This document shows positions 1 through 9,579 of a stretch of 64,000 bases of DNA, in pieces. The position numbers were made by a program, and so were the translations under genes. The DNA is from Corynebacterium xerosis NBRC 16721 = ATCC 373. GTDB taxonomy: Bacteria; Actinomycetota; Actinomycetes; Mycobacteriales; Mycobacteriaceae. The stretch is from the NCBI RefSeq assembly GCF_001552415.1, contig NZ_BCRD01000003.1, positions 1 through 64,000 of the forward strand, written 5' to 3'. The first letter of the stretch is position 1. Each line of letters begins with the position of its first letter. The notes below the pieces were generated by a model, which was not told the origin of the DNA, did not search any database, and saw only the letters and a list, made by a program, of their open reading frames with translations.

Positions 1-608
1 GCCTCCGGGGCCAGGCCGAGCTTCTCGCCCAGGACCATCGCCTCGCCGATGGCGATCTGTTGGATGGCCAGCACCATGTTGTTGCAGACCTTCGCGGCCT
101 GGCCGGCGCCCGACGCACCGCAGTGGACGATGGAGCGGCCCATGTGCTCGAGGATCGGGCGCGCCCGCTCGACGTCGGCCTCTTCGCCGCCGACCATGAA
201 GGCCAGGGTGCCGGCGGCCGCGCCGGTGACGCCGCCGGAGACCGGGGCGTCGACGTGGCGGTGCCCGGCCGCGGCGACGCGGGCGGCGAGCTCGCGGGCG
301 TCGTCGACGGCGATGGTCGACGAATCGATGAACAGTGCGCCGCCGGGGGCGGCGGGCAGCAGCTCGTCGTAGACGGCGCCGACGATCTTGCCGTTGGGCA
401 GCATGGTCACCACCGCGTCGGCGGCGGTGACGGCGTCGACGGCGGATTCGTGGACGGTGACGCCCGCGTCGGCCGCCGTCTGGCGCGCCTCGGGCGACGG
501 GTCGGACCCGTGCACGGTCAGCCCGGCCTTGGCCAGGTTGGCGGCCATCGGGCCGCCCATGTTGCCCAGGCCGATGACGGCCACGGTGCGGATGTCGGTG
601 GTGCTCAT
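1..608 (-). CDS. mmsB: 3-hydroxyisobutyrate dehydrogenase, C-terminus cut by window edge
   Basis: Oxidises 3-hydroxyisobutyrate to methylmalonate semialdehyde with NAD in valine breakdown. About 202 residues of a family near 290 are visible. The N-terminus has the Rossmann dinucleotide motif VIGLGNMGGPMAANL. Near residue 100 there is FIDSSTI, followed by the substrate-binding DAPVSGGVTGA, and the stretch ending at the edge contains GQAAKVCNNM with the catalytic-type lysine. The start is the ATG at 606-608. It lies 67 bp after the acyl-CoA dehydrogenase and 1.3 kb after mmsA on the same strand, so the three look like one valine/isobutyrate operon. Family assignment is secure; the missing C-terminus is only a window effect. 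Confidence 0.93.
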   Translation of the reverse strand, partial: MSTTDIRTVAVIGLGNMGGPMAANLAKAGLTVHGSDPSPEARQTAADAGVTVHESAVDAVTAADAVVTMLPNGKIVGAVYDELLPAAPGGALFIDSSTIAVDDARELAARVAAAGHRHVDAPVSGGVTGAAAGTLAFMVGGEEADVERARPILEHMGRSIVHCGASGAGQAAKVCNNMVLAIQQIAIGEAMVLGEKLGLAPE

Positions 609-675
609 CTGTTCTTCGCTTCCTCGTTGCTTGTCGTGTGTTAACCCGCGCGGGCCGTCGTGAAGCCGCTCGCGG

Positions 676-1833
676 CTAGAAGGTCAGCGCGCCCTTGGCG
701 GCGGCGCGGCCGACCATCATGCGCATGATCTCGTTGGTTCCTTCGAGGATGCGCATGACGCGGAGGTCGCGGACGATGCGCTCGACGTCGTACTCCTCCA
801 GGTAGCCGTAGCCGCCGTGGAGCTGCAGCGCCTCGTCGGCGATGTGGAAGCAGGTCTCGGTCACGTGCAGCTTGGCCATCGCGCAGGCCTCGGGGTAGCC
901 GGGGGCCTTGGAGTCCAGGGCGTTGGCGGCGTGCGAGAGCATCAGGCGCGACGATTGCAGGCCGGCGGCCATGTCGGCGATGCGGTGGCGCAGCGCGTCG
1001 TTGTCGATGAGCGTGCCGCCGAAGGCCTTGCGGTCCTTCAGGTAGGACACCGCGCGGCCGAAGGCGAACTCCGCGCCGCCCAGTGCGCAGGCCGCGATGT
1101 TGATGCGGCCGCCGTTGAGGCCGCGCATCGCCATGGTGAAGCCCTTGCCCAGGCCCTCCTCGCCGCCGATGAGACGGTCGGCCGGGACGCGCACGCCGTC
1201 GAACATGACCTGCGCGGTCGGCTGGTTGCGCCAGCCCATCTTCTTCTCGTTCGGGCCGAAGGACAGGCCTGGGGTGCCCTTGTCCACCAGGAAAGCGGAG
1301 ATGCCCTTGGCGCCCTCGGCGCCGGTGCGGGCCATGACCAGGTAGACGTCGGAGGCGCCGGCGCCGGAGATGAACTGCTTCACCCCGTCGAGCACCCACT
1401 CGTCGCCGTCCTTGACCGCGCGGGTCGACAGGTTGGCGGCGTCGGAGCCGGCGTCGGGCTCGGTGAGGCAGTAGGAGCCCATGATCTCCATCGCGGCCAG
1501 CCGCGGGATGAACTCGGCGCGCTGCTCCTCGGTGCCGAACTCGTCGACCATCCACGTGACCATGTTGTGGATGGACAGGAAGGCCGAGGTGACCGGGCAG
1601 CCGCGGGCGATGCGGTTGAACACCACGACGCCGTCGGATCGGGTCAGGCCGGTGCCCCCGTGGTCCTCGGAGCAGTAGAGGGCGCCGACGCCGAGCTCGG
1701 CCAGGCCGCGCATCTCGTCGACGGGGAAATGGTGGGTGGCGTCCCATTCGGCGGCGTTCGGCGCAATGTGCTTGGCGACGTACGCGTCGATGGTGTCGGC
1801 GAGCATCTTCTGGTCTTCGGTGATCCAGGTCAT
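676..1833 (-). CDS. acyl-CoA dehydrogenase, probable isobutyryl-CoA dehydrogenase
   Basis: FAD enzyme that would introduce the alpha-beta double bond into isobutyryl-CoA. The 385 residues match the usual family length. The flavin/substrate motif YCLTEPDAGSD is at 121-131 and the C-terminal ILEGTNEI places the catalytic glutamate at about 364. Substrate choice is inferred from position: it lies between mmsA (70 bp upstream) and mmsB (67 bp downstream), which handle the following steps of valine degradation. A short- or branched-chain acyl-CoA dehydrogenase of other specificity cannot be excluded. The start at MTWITEDQK fits the family N-terminus. Confidence 0.9.
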   Translation of the reverse strand: MTWITEDQKMLADTIDAYVAKHIAPNAAEWDATHHFPVDEMRGLAELGVGALYCSEDHGGTGLTRSDGVVVFNRIARGCPVTSAFLSIHNMVTWMVDEFGTEEQRAEFIPRLAAMEIMGSYCLTEPDAGSDAANLSTRAVKDGDEWVLDGVKQFISGAGASDVYLVMARTGAEGAKGISAFLVDKGTPGLSFGPNEKKMGWRNQPTAQVMFDGVRVPADRLIGGEEGLGKGFTMAMRGLNGGRINIAACALGGAEFAFGRAVSYLKDRKAFGGTLIDNDALRHRIADMAAGLQSSRLMLSHAANALDSKAPGYPEACAMAKLHVTETCFHIADEALQLHGGYGYLEEYDVERIVRDLRVMRILEGTNEIMRMMVGRAAAKGALTF

Positions 1834-1903
1834 GGCGGCGGTTTTCCTGCTCTTCCTGTGGTTCCTGCGGGCTGCTTCTGGCGCTGGCGGTGCCGGGGCG
1901 GGG

Positions 1904-3424
<1,521 letters not shown>

Positions 3425-3463
3425 GCCAGGTGTTCCCTTCGTCGCGGGCGTCGGCCCGTCACG

Positions 3464-3489
3464 TTTCGGTTAATGATCGCTAACCGAAA
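3464..3489. promoter_or_regulatory. 26-bp operator-like palindrome upstream of mmsA
   Basis: Perfect 9-bp arms TTTCGGTTA and TAACCGAAA are separated by 8 bases whose core GATC is itself symmetric, so only two positions break symmetry. It sits 40-65 bp upstream of the mmsA ATG. Size and A/T-rich ends fit a dimeric TetR-type repressor; no regulator gene adjoins it, so the binder is unknown. Confidence 0.7.
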
Positions 3490-3562
3490 ATCTATGTGAC
3501 GGCCGTCACGAAATCCACCCCATGCCGAAACGAAACAGCGAAGCGGGGTTAACTTGTCATGT

Positions 3563-3583
3563 TTGCGAATGAAGCATTCACAA
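3563..3583. promoter_or_regulatory. second inverted repeat in the mmsA upstream region
   Basis: TTGCGAATG and CATTCACAA flank a 3-base centre; 8 of 9 arm positions pair. It lies about 140 bp upstream of mmsA and 165 bp beyond the cbiO stop. It could be a distal operator; no promoter can be tied to it. Confidence 0.35.
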
Positions 3584-3728
3584 CAAGCGACCCCTCACCA
3601 GCAGTCGAATTACCAGCAAAAGACCGCTTTACGACGCCCACGCGCAGCCGAAACCGCCGAATGAGACGGATTCTGCGAATTCACTTACGGGGTGAGCTGG
3701 GCCACGATGACGGCCGCCACCGTGCCCG

Positions 3729-4523
3729 TCACGGATCCAGGAGGCCGTCCGGGCCGTGGATGGTCGCGGGGTCCCGGCCCAGCGCCCGGGCCACCATCGG
3801 AGCCCAGGGCAGCGACAGTCGGGCACGCTGCGCCAACACCGGATCCAGCAGCACGTCGGCGGCGTCGCCGGTGACCGCTCCCCCGTCGACGAGGACGGCG
3901 GCCCGGGCCGCGAAGGCCCAGGCGACGTCGACGTCGTGGGTGGCCATCACCACCGCGACGCCGCGATCGTGAAGGCCCGCGAGGGTCCCCAGCAGATTGC
4001 GCGTCGCGACCGGATCGAGTCCGGCGGTCGGCTCGTCGAGAAGCAGGACGTCCGGCCGCATGGCCAGCGCCCCGGCCAGCGCTACCCGCTTGCGCTGGCC
4101 GTAGGACAGCTGGTGCGGGACCCGGTCGGCGAGGTCGGCGACCTCGGCGGCCGCCATGGCCTCGTCGACGCGGACACGGACCTCGCCCTCCGGCAGCCCT
4201 TGATTGACGGGCCCGTAGGAGACGTCGGCGGCGACGGAGGTGGCGAAGAGCTGATCATCGGGATCCTGCAGCACCAGCTGCACGCGCCGGCGCAGGTGGT
4301 TGCGGCCCCGGCGCCCGTAGGAACACGGGGAACCGTCGAACTCGAGGTGGCCCGACGTCGGCCGGATCGCACCGGCCAGCAGGCGCAGCAGAGTCGACTT
4401 GCCCGACCCGTTGGCGCCCAGCAAAGCCAAACGCTCCCCGGCGAACACTTCGAGGTCGACGTCGGAAAGCACCTGCACCCCGGGGTGCCGGAAACCGATG
4501 CCGCGCGCGGCGAGGATGCTCAT
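3729..4523 (-). CDS. cbiO: ECF cobalt transporter ATPase CbiO
   Basis: ATP-hydrolysing subunit that drives CbiMNQ cobalt uptake. The 264 residues carry Walker A GANGSGKST (about 36-44), Q-loop VLQDPDDQLF (84-93), signature LSYGQRKR (139-146), Walker B VLLLDEPTAGLD (159-170) and the H-switch MATHD (193-197). The DPDDQLF sequence after the Q-loop is typical of ECF ATPases. The start is the ATG at 4521-4523, overlapping the cbiQ stop by 4 bases (ATGA), which implies translational coupling. Longer upstream frames are artefacts of high GC. Confidence 0.95.
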   Translation of the reverse strand: MSILAARGIGFRHPGVQVLSDVDLEVFAGERLALLGANGSGKSTLLRLLAGAIRPTSGHLEFDGSPCSYGRRGRNHLRRRVQLVLQDPDDQLFATSVAADVSYGPVNQGLPEGEVRVRVDEAMAAAEVADLADRVPHQLSYGQRKRVALAGALAMRPDVLLLDEPTAGLDPVATRNLLGTLAGLHDRGVAVVMATHDVDVAWAFAARAAVLVDGGAVTGDAADVLLDPVLAQRARLSLPWAPMVARALGRDPATIHGPDGLLDP

Positions 4524-5260
4524 GGCAACCACCCCCGCACCGCGGCAGTGGCGGCGACGACCGCGATGACCAGCATGAACGCGGACACGAGGAAGCGGCC
4601 GTCGCGGGGCCGGTCGACGGCCAGGACGTCGGACGCGCCCGGCTCGGCCCGCAACTCCAACCCCTCGCCGAGGCGACGGGCCCGCTGGAAGGACAGCACG
4701 AACAGGTTCGCCGACTGCGCGGCGACGCCGGTGAGCAATCCCCTGCGGGTCACGTGCCCCAGACGCTGGGCCTGCGCCTCGTGCATCATCTTCGCCGTGC
4801 CCGCCAGCGTGCCGATCATCCGGTAGATCAATTCCGCCAGATGCGTCAGCGTGCGCGGGATGCCCGAGCGGGCCGCCCAGGCGAGGACCTCGGACAGCGG
4901 GGTGGTCACGGTGAAGAGCATCGTGCAGCCGATGGCCGCCGTCGCGCGGGCGACGACCTCCGCCGCCCGCTGCGGCCCCGACGGCGACCAGACCAGTCCG
5001 TCCGTGGAGACCGAGAACAGCAGCGGGAGGATCCCCACCGCCACGAATGCGGCGGGGGTCGTCCACAGGGCCAGGAACAGTCCCGCCGGCACCCGCGCCG
5101 CGACGGCCGAGGCCGCCACCGCGAGGATGATCAGCGCGGCCGCCGGCCACGGGGGCAGCGAAATCGCCGCCAACAGCAGCCCGCCGCACAGCATCGCCTT
5201 GTCGCCGACGTTGCGGCGGGCCCACCGGCTGCGCGCGGCGGCCGCTTCCAGCGCGTTCAC
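4520..5260 (-). CDS. cbiQ: ECF cobalt transporter transmembrane protein CbiQ
   Basis: Membrane T-subunit of about 246 residues that couples CbiO to CbiM/CbiN. Hydrophobic segments lie near 22-60, 62-80, 100-125 and at the C-terminus. The C-terminal half contains the cytoplasmic coupling region with AQRLGHVTRRG, resembling the Ala-Arg-Gly-type motifs that contact the ATPase. A GTG at 5258-5260 is preferred as start because it overlaps the cbiN stop, as elsewhere in this operon; an in-frame extension to 5404 would run antisense-like through cbiN. Sequence conservation is lower than for CbiO or CbiM, but context makes the call firm. Confidence 0.88.
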   Translation of the reverse strand: MNALEAAAARSRWARRNVGDKAMLCGGLLLAAISLPPWPAAALIILAVAASAVAARVPAGLFLALWTTPAAFVAVGILPLLFSVSTDGLVWSPSGPQRAAEVVARATAAIGCTMLFTVTTPLSEVLAWAARSGIPRTLTHLAELIYRMIGTLAGTAKMMHEAQAQRLGHVTRRGLLTGVAAQSANLFVLSFQRARRLGEGLELRAEPGASDVLAVDRPRDGRFLVSAFMLVIAVVAATAAVRGWLP

Positions 5261-5613
5261 GCCCGGGTTTCCCCGCGCCCCTTGTCCCGGCCGCGGTAGA
5301 AGCCCAGCGCATAGCCGAGCACGCCCGCGCCCAGGCCCGCCTGCAGGGCGAAGATGCCGGACTCGACCTCGCCCGGCAGCTCGCCGATGATCGGCTCGAA
5401 CCACGGCTCGTAATCCGGGTTGCCCTCCTCGATCACCTCGGTGGCCGCACCATCGGCGCCGCCGAAGGGCTCCTCCTCGTTCGGGTCGCCCAGGTTGAAG
5501 AACATGGGGAAGGCCGCGATGACGATCACCAGGACGATGATGCCGAAGGTCACGCCCGCGCCGGAGCGCTTCGGGGCCGTGCGGGATTGCTCGTCGTTCA
5601 CCGATGCGGTCAT
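5257..5613 (-). CDS. cbiN: cobalt transport protein CbiN
   Basis: Small accessory subunit (118 residues) that associates with CbiM. It has two membrane segments, at about 23-42 and 86-108, with the acidic extracytoplasmic loop between them that is usual for CbiN, including [12 protein letters not shown]. The start ATG at 5611-5613 overlaps the cbiM stop by 4 bases, and its stop overlaps the cbiQ start. The preceding frame that extends into cbiM is not used. The CbiM-N-Q-O order on one strand below a cobalamin riboswitch supports cobalt rather than nickel as substrate. Confidence 0.9.
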   Translation of the reverse strand: MTASVNDEQSRTAPKRSGAGVTFGIIVLVIVIAAFPMFFNLGDPNEEEPFGGADGAATEVIEEGNPDYEPWFEPIIGELPGEVESGIFALQAGLGAGVLGYALGFYRGRDKGRGETRA

Positions 5614-6347
5614 CGCACGGCCTCCTTGTTCTCGGTCGCGGCTTCGGTCTCGGCCTCCACGGCGATCGAGACGTCGGAAAGCTCCTTCTTCTTCAGCACG
5701 CCCAGCGAGAAGAGCTCCTTCTCCGCGACGGTGCGCAGGGCCTTGACCACCAGCACCGTCAGCAGCGCCTCGATGACGGCCAGCGGGATCTGGGTGATGG
5801 CGAACAGCGACAGGAACGTCGCCAGCGCGCCGCCGAACCCGCCCGGATCGGCGGGGTGCGCCAGCGCCAGCTGGGTGGCGGTGACCACGTAGGTGGACAG
5901 GTCCGCCAGGAACGCCGCCACGAAGACGGCCGGCAGCAGTCCGCCGCCCAGTCGCCTGGTCAGGACGTACCCGCCCCACGCGACCCACGGGCCGACGATG
6001 CCCATGGAGAACACGTTCGCGCCGAGCGTGGTGATGCCGCCGTGGGCCAGCAGCAGGGCCTGGAAGAGCAGGACGATGGAGGCCAGCACGGCCATCACCG
6101 GCGGCCGGAACAGCACCGTGCCCAGGCCCGTTCCGGTGGGGTGCGACGTCGAACCGGTCACCGACGGGATCTTCAGGGCCGACAGCACGAACGTGAACGC
6201 GCCGGCGGCTCCCAGGAGCAGTCCCGCCCCCGGCTTCTCCTTGAGCAGCTTGTTGACTCGCCATGCGCCGTGGACGACGAACGGGGCCGCGGCCACCGTC
6301 CATCCCACCGCATGGCCGACGGGCAGGAAGCCCTCTGCGATATGCAT
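5610..6347 (-). CDS. cbiM: cobalt ECF substrate-binding membrane protein CbiM
   Basis: Membrane S-component of 245 residues that binds Co2+. The N-terminus MHIAEGFLP is the hallmark of CbiM/NikM: the amino group of Met1 and His2 form part of the metal site, so the start must be exactly this ATG. Further histidines occur in the core, for example SHPTGTGLG near 68-76. Several hydrophobic helices follow, and the C-terminal tail is hydrophilic and acidic, longer than needed for the fold. A good ribosome site (GAGGAAAA) precedes the ATG. First gene of cbiMNQO, about 80 bp below the riboswitch. Confidence 0.95.
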   Translation of the reverse strand: MHIAEGFLPVGHAVGWTVAAAPFVVHGAWRVNKLLKEKPGAGLLLGAAGAFTFVLSALKIPSVTGSTSHPTGTGLGTVLFRPPVMAVLASIVLLFQALLLAHGGITTLGANVFSMGIVGPWVAWGGYVLTRRLGGGLLPAVFVAAFLADLSTYVVTATQLALAHPADPGGFGGALATFLSLFAITQIPLAVIEALLTVLVVKALRTVAEKELFSLGVLKKKELSDVSIAVEAETEAATENKEAVR

Positions 6348-6427
6348 GTTGAATTTTCCTCACGCGCCCCCGACACCTCGCGGATGGCGCACAGTACCGC
6401 CCGACGCCGCACGGCGCCGGGGCGATC

Positions 6428-6623
6428 CCCGGCCGGTCTCCTGGCTGACGGGGCAGCCGCACCGTCGACGACGGCGCGGCGTCCGGTCCGGCGCCTTCCC
6501 GCATCGCCCGCGGCCTTTCCATCGGCCGCGGGGCGATCCGGTGGCGTGTGCCGGCCCGGGGTCACCCCGATCACAGTGGCGAGGGCCGCCGCCCATTTGC
6601 AGGGCGTTCCCGTCCACCGAAGA
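6428..6623 (-). ncRNA. cobalamin (B12) riboswitch controlling cbiMNQO
   Basis: Read on the minus strand, the region has the ordered cobalamin-aptamer blocks: CGGTGGACGGGAACGC, then a short hairpin with CAAATGGGCGG, the invariant box CGCCACTGTGA, the core GATGCGGGAAGGCGCCGG, and the closing GTCAGCCAGGAGACCGGCC. Their order and spacing match the B12 riboswitch and no other family. It ends about 80 bp before cbiM. The expected role is to shut off the cobalt importer when cobalamin is abundant; whether the switch acts on transcription or on translation cannot be read from the sequence. Confidence 0.93.
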
Positions 6624-6720
6624 TCAGGGCCTATCTTAAACCGCCGCTCCACCGATCAATCCTCCGGGGGGCGGCCACTCCCCCCTGGTCACGCGGCGGC
6701 AGGTGCACCCGAACGCAGAC

Positions 6721-6736
6721 TAGACGAACCTGTCTG
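6721..6736 (+). promoter_or_regulatory. McbR-type sulphur regulon operator before cysK
   Basis: TAGAC-GAACCT-GTCTG matches the corynebacterial McbR consensus TAGAC-N6-GTCTA at 9 of 10 fixed positions. It lies 65-80 bp upstream of the cysK ATG and just ahead of a -10-like TAGACT near 6757, where a bound repressor would block the promoter. Confidence 0.75.
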
Positions 6737-6801
6737 TACAAAATCGGCGTCCGCGCGTAGACTCGCCGACCGACGAAAGAAACACGAAAGGAACCGACTG
6801 G

Positions 6802-7734
6802 ATGACCATCCACGACAACATCACCGATCTCATCGGCGGCACCCCGCTGGTCAAGCTCAACCGCCTCACCGAGGGCCTGCCCGGCACGGTCGTCGCCAAG
6901 CTGGAGTTCTACAACCCGGCCAACAGCGTCAAGGACCGCATCGGCAAGGCCATCATCGACGCCGCCGAGGCGTCGGGCGAGCTGAAGCCGGGCGGCACGA
7001 TCGTCGAGGGCACGTCGGGCAACACCGGCATCGCCCTGGCGCTCGTCGGCGCCGCCCGCGGTTACAAGGTCATCCTCACCATGCCGGACACCATGAGCCA
7101 GGAGCGCCGCGTGGTGCTGCGCGCCTTTGGCGCCGAGCTGGTGCTCACCCCGGGTGCCGAGGGCATGAAGGGCGCGGTGAACAAGGCGAACGAGATCGTC
7201 GAGTCGACCGACAACGCCATCCTGGCCTCGCAGTTCGCGAACAAGGCCAACCCGGAGGTCCACGCCGCCACCACCGGCGAGGAGATCTGGGCCGACACCG
7301 ACGGCAACGTCGATTACCTCGTGGCCGGCATCGGCACCGGCGGCACCATCACGGGCGCCGGCCGCACGCTGAAGAAGCACAACGCCGACGTCAAGCTCGT
7401 CGCCGTCGAGCCGGCCGCGTCGCCGCTGCTGACCGAGGGCAAGGCCGGCCCGCACAAGATCCAGGGCCTCGGCGCCAACTTCATCCCCGAGGTGCTCGAC
7501 CAGGACACCCTTGACGAGGTCCTCACCGTCACCAACGAGGACGCCATCGCGGTGTCCCGCGAGCTCGCCGCGAAGGAAGGCATCCTCGGCGGCATCTCGG
7601 CCGGCGCCAACGTCAAGGCCGCCCTCGAGGTCGCCGCGCGCCCCGAGGCCGAGGGCAAGACCATCGTGGTCATCATCCCGGACTTCGGCGAGCGCTACGT
7701 CTCCTCCGTCCTTTACGAGGACCTGCGCGACTAG
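6802..7734 (+). CDS. cysK: cysteine synthase (O-acetylserine sulfhydrylase)
   Basis: PLP enzyme that makes cysteine from O-acetylserine and sulfide. The 310 residues include the PLP lysine in [11 protein letters not shown] (Lys44), the substrate loop [11 protein letters not shown] near 71-81, and the PLP-phosphate glycine loop [10 protein letters not shown] near 177-186. It is the CysK rather than the cystathionine beta-synthase type because no extra domains are present. cysE follows after a 70-bp gap that contains a strong hairpin. The McbR-type box upstream suggests repression when sulphur is plentiful. Confidence 0.97.
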   Translation: MTIHDNITDLIGGTPLVKLNRLTEGLPGTVVAKLEFYNPANSVKDRIGKAIIDAAEASGELKPGGTIVEGTSGNTGIALALVGAARGYKVILTMPDTMSQERRVVLRAFGAELVLTPGAEGMKGAVNKANEIVESTDNAILASQFANKANPEVHAATTGEEIWADTDGNVDYLVAGIGTGGTITGAGRTLKKHNADVKLVAVEPAASPLLTEGKAGPHKIQGLGANFIPEVLDQDTLDEVLTVTNEDAIAVSRELAAKEGILGGISAGANVKAALEVAARPEAEGKTIVVIIPDFGERYVSSVLYEDLRD

Positions 7735-7747
7735 TTTCCGCCCGTTG

Positions 7748-7781
7748 CCGCCGACGCCCCCTCACCACGGGGCGTCGGCGG
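7748..7781 (+). terminator. hairpin between cysK and cysE
   Basis: A 13-bp stem, CCGCCGACGCCCC with GGGGCGTCGGCGG, has an 8-base loop and no T-run after it. It may reduce read-through into cysE or stabilise the cysK message. cysE also has a TATGTA element 15-20 bp before its ATG and may start its own transcript. Confidence 0.55.
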
Positions 7782-7804
7782 TGCGCTATGTAAAGTTGGT
7801 CACC

Positions 7805-8398
7805 ATGAACTCGTTCCTGAGGCTCCTCAAGGAGGACCTGGACAACGCCCGCGAGCACGATCCGGCCGCCCGCGGCGATGTGGAAAACGCCCTGGTCTAC
7901 TCGGGCCTGCACGCCATCTGGGCGCATCGCGCGGCCCATGCGCTGTGGGTGAAGGGCGGCGCCGCGAAGGGCCTGGCCCGCGTCCTGTCGCAGTTCACCC
8001 GTTTCCTCACGGGCATCGAGATCCACCCGGGCGCCACCATCGGCCGCCGGTTCTTCATCGACCACGGCATGGGCGTGGTCATCGGCGAGACGGCGGAGAT
8101 CGGCGACGGCGTGATGCTGTACCACGGCGTCACGCTCGGCGGCCGCAGCCTGGCGAAGATCAAGCGCCACCCCACGCTGGAAGATGGTGTGGTCGTCGGC
8201 GCGGGTGCGAAGGTGCTCGGCCCGGTGGTCATCGGCGCGGGCTCGGCGATCGGCGCCAATGCGGTGGTCACGCGGGATTGCCCGCCGGATTCCATCGTCG
8301 TGGGCATCCCGGGCGAGGCCCGGCCGCGCAAGAAGGACGAGCACAAGCCGCTCTACGATCCGGCGGTGTACGTCCAGGGCGACGGCGACTTCATTTAG
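7805..8398 (+). CDS. cysE: serine O-acetyltransferase
   Basis: Acetylates L-serine with acetyl-CoA, the first step of cysteine synthesis. The 197 residues show an N-terminal helical part and a left-handed beta-helix of hexapeptide repeats ([28 protein letters not shown]) with the catalytic His-Asp pair in DHGMGVVIG. The C-terminus ends in DGDFI; a terminal isoleucine is the residue that docks in the CysK active site to form the cysteine synthase complex, and cysK is the neighbour. The start is the ATG at 7805; upstream in-frame codons overlap cysK and are ignored. Confidence 0.96.
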   Translation: MNSFLRLLKEDLDNAREHDPAARGDVENALVYSGLHAIWAHRAAHALWVKGGAAKGLARVLSQFTRFLTGIEIHPGATIGRRFFIDHGMGVVIGETAEIGDGVMLYHGVTLGGRSLAKIKRHPTLEDGVVVGAGAKVLGPVVIGAGSAIGANAVVTRDCPPDSIVVGIPGEARPRKKDEHKPLYDPAVYVQGDGDFI

Positions 8399-8427
8399 GT
8401 CCCGTGCTTTGCGACGCTCCCGCGCAA

Positions 8428-8477
8428 CGCGAAACCGGCCCTCCCGGCAGTTCATGCCGTGGGGGCCGGTTTCGCGT
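8428..8477. terminator. convergent terminator hairpin between cysE and the GNAT gene
   Basis: ACGCGAAACCGGCC pairs with GGCCGGTTTCGCGT across a loop holding a smaller hairpin (CGGCA/TGCCG). It sits between two genes that face each other and could end both. No long T-run is visible on either side. Confidence 0.6.
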
Positions 8478-8496
8478 CGTCCGGGGGCGTTCGCGC

Positions 8497-8775
8497 CTAG
8501 GCGACGAGGTCCGCGTAGTCGGGGTTCTTCGAGATGAAGCCGGAGACCGCCGAGCAGGTCGGGATGACGTTGCCGCCGTTGAGGCGCACATCGTCGAGGG
8601 CCGCCTTGATCAGCGGCTTGGACAGGCCCTGGCCCTGGAACTGCTCGTAGACGACGGTGTGGTTGAAGTCGAGGGCGCCTTCCGCGGGTTCGTACGCCGC
8701 GAAGCCGGCCTCTTCGCCGTCGACGACGATGACGTAGCGGTGGCCGGCCTCGTCGTGGTCGATGGTGTGTGCCAT
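8497..8775 (-). CDS. small GNAT-family N-acetyltransferase
   Basis: A 92-residue single-domain member of the YjdJ/GCN5-like group. The acetyl-CoA binding region is recognisable as VVYEQFQGQGLSKPLIKAAL (residues 41-60), the usual Q/R-x-x-G-x-G/A pattern, followed by NVIPTCSAVSGFISKNPDY, the typical C-terminal block. Members are often called uncharacterised N-acetyltransferases and the substrate is unknown. The ATG at 8773-8775 has a good AAGGAGA ribosome site. It lies 59 bp below the hypothetical gene at 8835-9305 on the same strand and may be cotranscribed with it. Confidence 0.87.
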   Translation of the reverse strand: MAHTIDHDEAGHRYVIVVDGEEAGFAAYEPAEGALDFNHTVVYEQFQGQGLSKPLIKAALDDVRLNGGNVIPTCSAVSGFISKNPDYADLVA

Positions 8776-8834
8776 GGTCAATCTCCTTTGGTCGGCGTCG
8801 CTTTCCCACAGGGTACGCGCAGCCGGTGCGCGCG

Positions 8835-9305
8835 TCAGACGGATCGGTGGTCGACGGCGGCCGGCGGCGTGCCGGGCTGCTCGTCGGCGCGGCCGACGGC
8901 CACGCGGCAGGGCACGGAGCCTTCGCCGTGGGCGCGCTCGGCGGCGTCGCCGGCTCCCCAGCCGGGGCTGACGACGTCCGCCAGCGGCCCGGAGAGGTCC
9001 GCCAGCTCCGCATGCGACAGGCCGGGCACCACGACGGTGATGCGCTGGCGGGCACGGTCGCCGACCTCGGCGCCGGGGTTGGCTTCGCGCCACTCGTCCT
9101 GCATGGACGATCCCTGGTCGCCGTCGGGCATGACGTCCTCGTACACCCGGGCGCCGGTGCCGGGGACGAACTCGTCGAGGGCCCGGCGGACGTCATCCGC
9201 GGCAGTGGCGCGGCCATCGGCGTCGGTGAAGAGGAAGATGCGGATGACCGACGGCAGCGACTCATCGCCGGACATCGTTCCCGCCGATGCGTATTCGGTA
9301 GTCAT
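8835..9305 (-). CDS. hypothetical protein, 156 residues
   Basis: Not recognised. The protein is hydrophilic and acidic, with no signal peptide or membrane helix. The first two thirds look folded, with alternating hydrophobic stretches such as VIRIFLFTDAD and RQRITVVVPGLS. The last 40 residues are glycine-, alanine- and proline-rich and probably disordered. Reading-frame length and codon pattern favour the minus strand. The first ATG (9305) is used; an internal ATG ten codons later is an alternative. Same orientation as the GNAT gene below it. No function is offered. Confidence 0.6.
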   Translation of the reverse strand: MTTEYASAGTMSGDESLPSVIRIFLFTDADGRATAADDVRRALDEFVPGTGARVYEDVMPDGDQGSSMQDEWREANPGAEVGDRARQRITVVVPGLSHAELADLSGPLADVVSPGWGAGDAAERAHGEGSVPCRVAVGRADEQPGTPPAAVDHRSV

Positions 9306-9361
9306 GGGAAATCACCTTACCGGCGGTCCCCGCCCCCGGAGGCGAGAGGGCGGGATAACGA

Positions 9362-9399
9362 AAAAACCGGGAGCCCGCCTTTCGGCGGACTCCCGGTCA
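9362..9399 (-). terminator. Rho-independent terminator after tRNA-Phe
   Basis: On the minus strand ACCGGGAGTCCGCC pairs with GGCGGGCTCCCGGT around a GAAA loop and is followed by a run of six T. It starts about 9 bases after the tRNA-Phe 3' end and closes the tRNA cluster. Confidence 0.88.
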
Positions 9400-9407
9400 T
9401 GCGATTG

Positions 9408-9480
9408 TGGCCAGAAGCGGGATCGAACCGCTGACCTTCCACTTTTCAGGCGGACGCTCTACCAACTGAGCTATCTGGCC
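9408..9480 (-). tRNA. tRNA-Phe (GAA)
   Basis: A 73-base cloverleaf: acceptor GGCCAGA/TCTGGCC with discriminator A, D-arm GCTCAGTTGGTAGAGC, anticodon loop CTGAAAA giving GAA, and T-arm AGCGGTTCGATCCCGCT. CCA is not encoded. Last gene of a minus-strand Glu-Asp-Asp-Phe group. Confidence 0.97.
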
Positions 9481-9505
9481 GAACAATCCCCGAAGGGAAT
9501 GTCGG

Positions 9506-9579
9506 CGACCCTGACGGGACTTGAACCCGCGACCTCCGCCGTGACAGGGCGGCGCGCTAACCAACTGCGCCACAGGGCC
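9506..9579 (-). tRNA. tRNA-Asp (GTC), copy 1
   Basis: A 74-base cloverleaf: acceptor GGCCCTG/CAGGGTC with discriminator G, anticodon stem CCGCC/GGCGG, loop CTGTCAC giving GTC. Identical over its whole length to the copy at 9802-9875. Confidence 0.97.

Larger units (their letters stand above)
3425..3728. other. 304-bp spacer between mmsA and cbiO
   Basis: Contains no convincing gene. Visible structure is the mmsA palindrome (3464-3489) and a second imperfect inverted repeat at 3563-3583. The stretch around 3490-3680 is noticeably richer in A and T than the flanking genes, as expected for a promoter region. The mms genes read away from it, while cbiO ends at 3729 reading towards it. Confidence 0.6.

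Noticed and set aside
5604-7514. Long plus-strand open frame across cbiM and cysK
   Set aside because: It spans a riboswitch and two well-supported genes; its predicted protein is Arg/Gly-rich shadow sequence.
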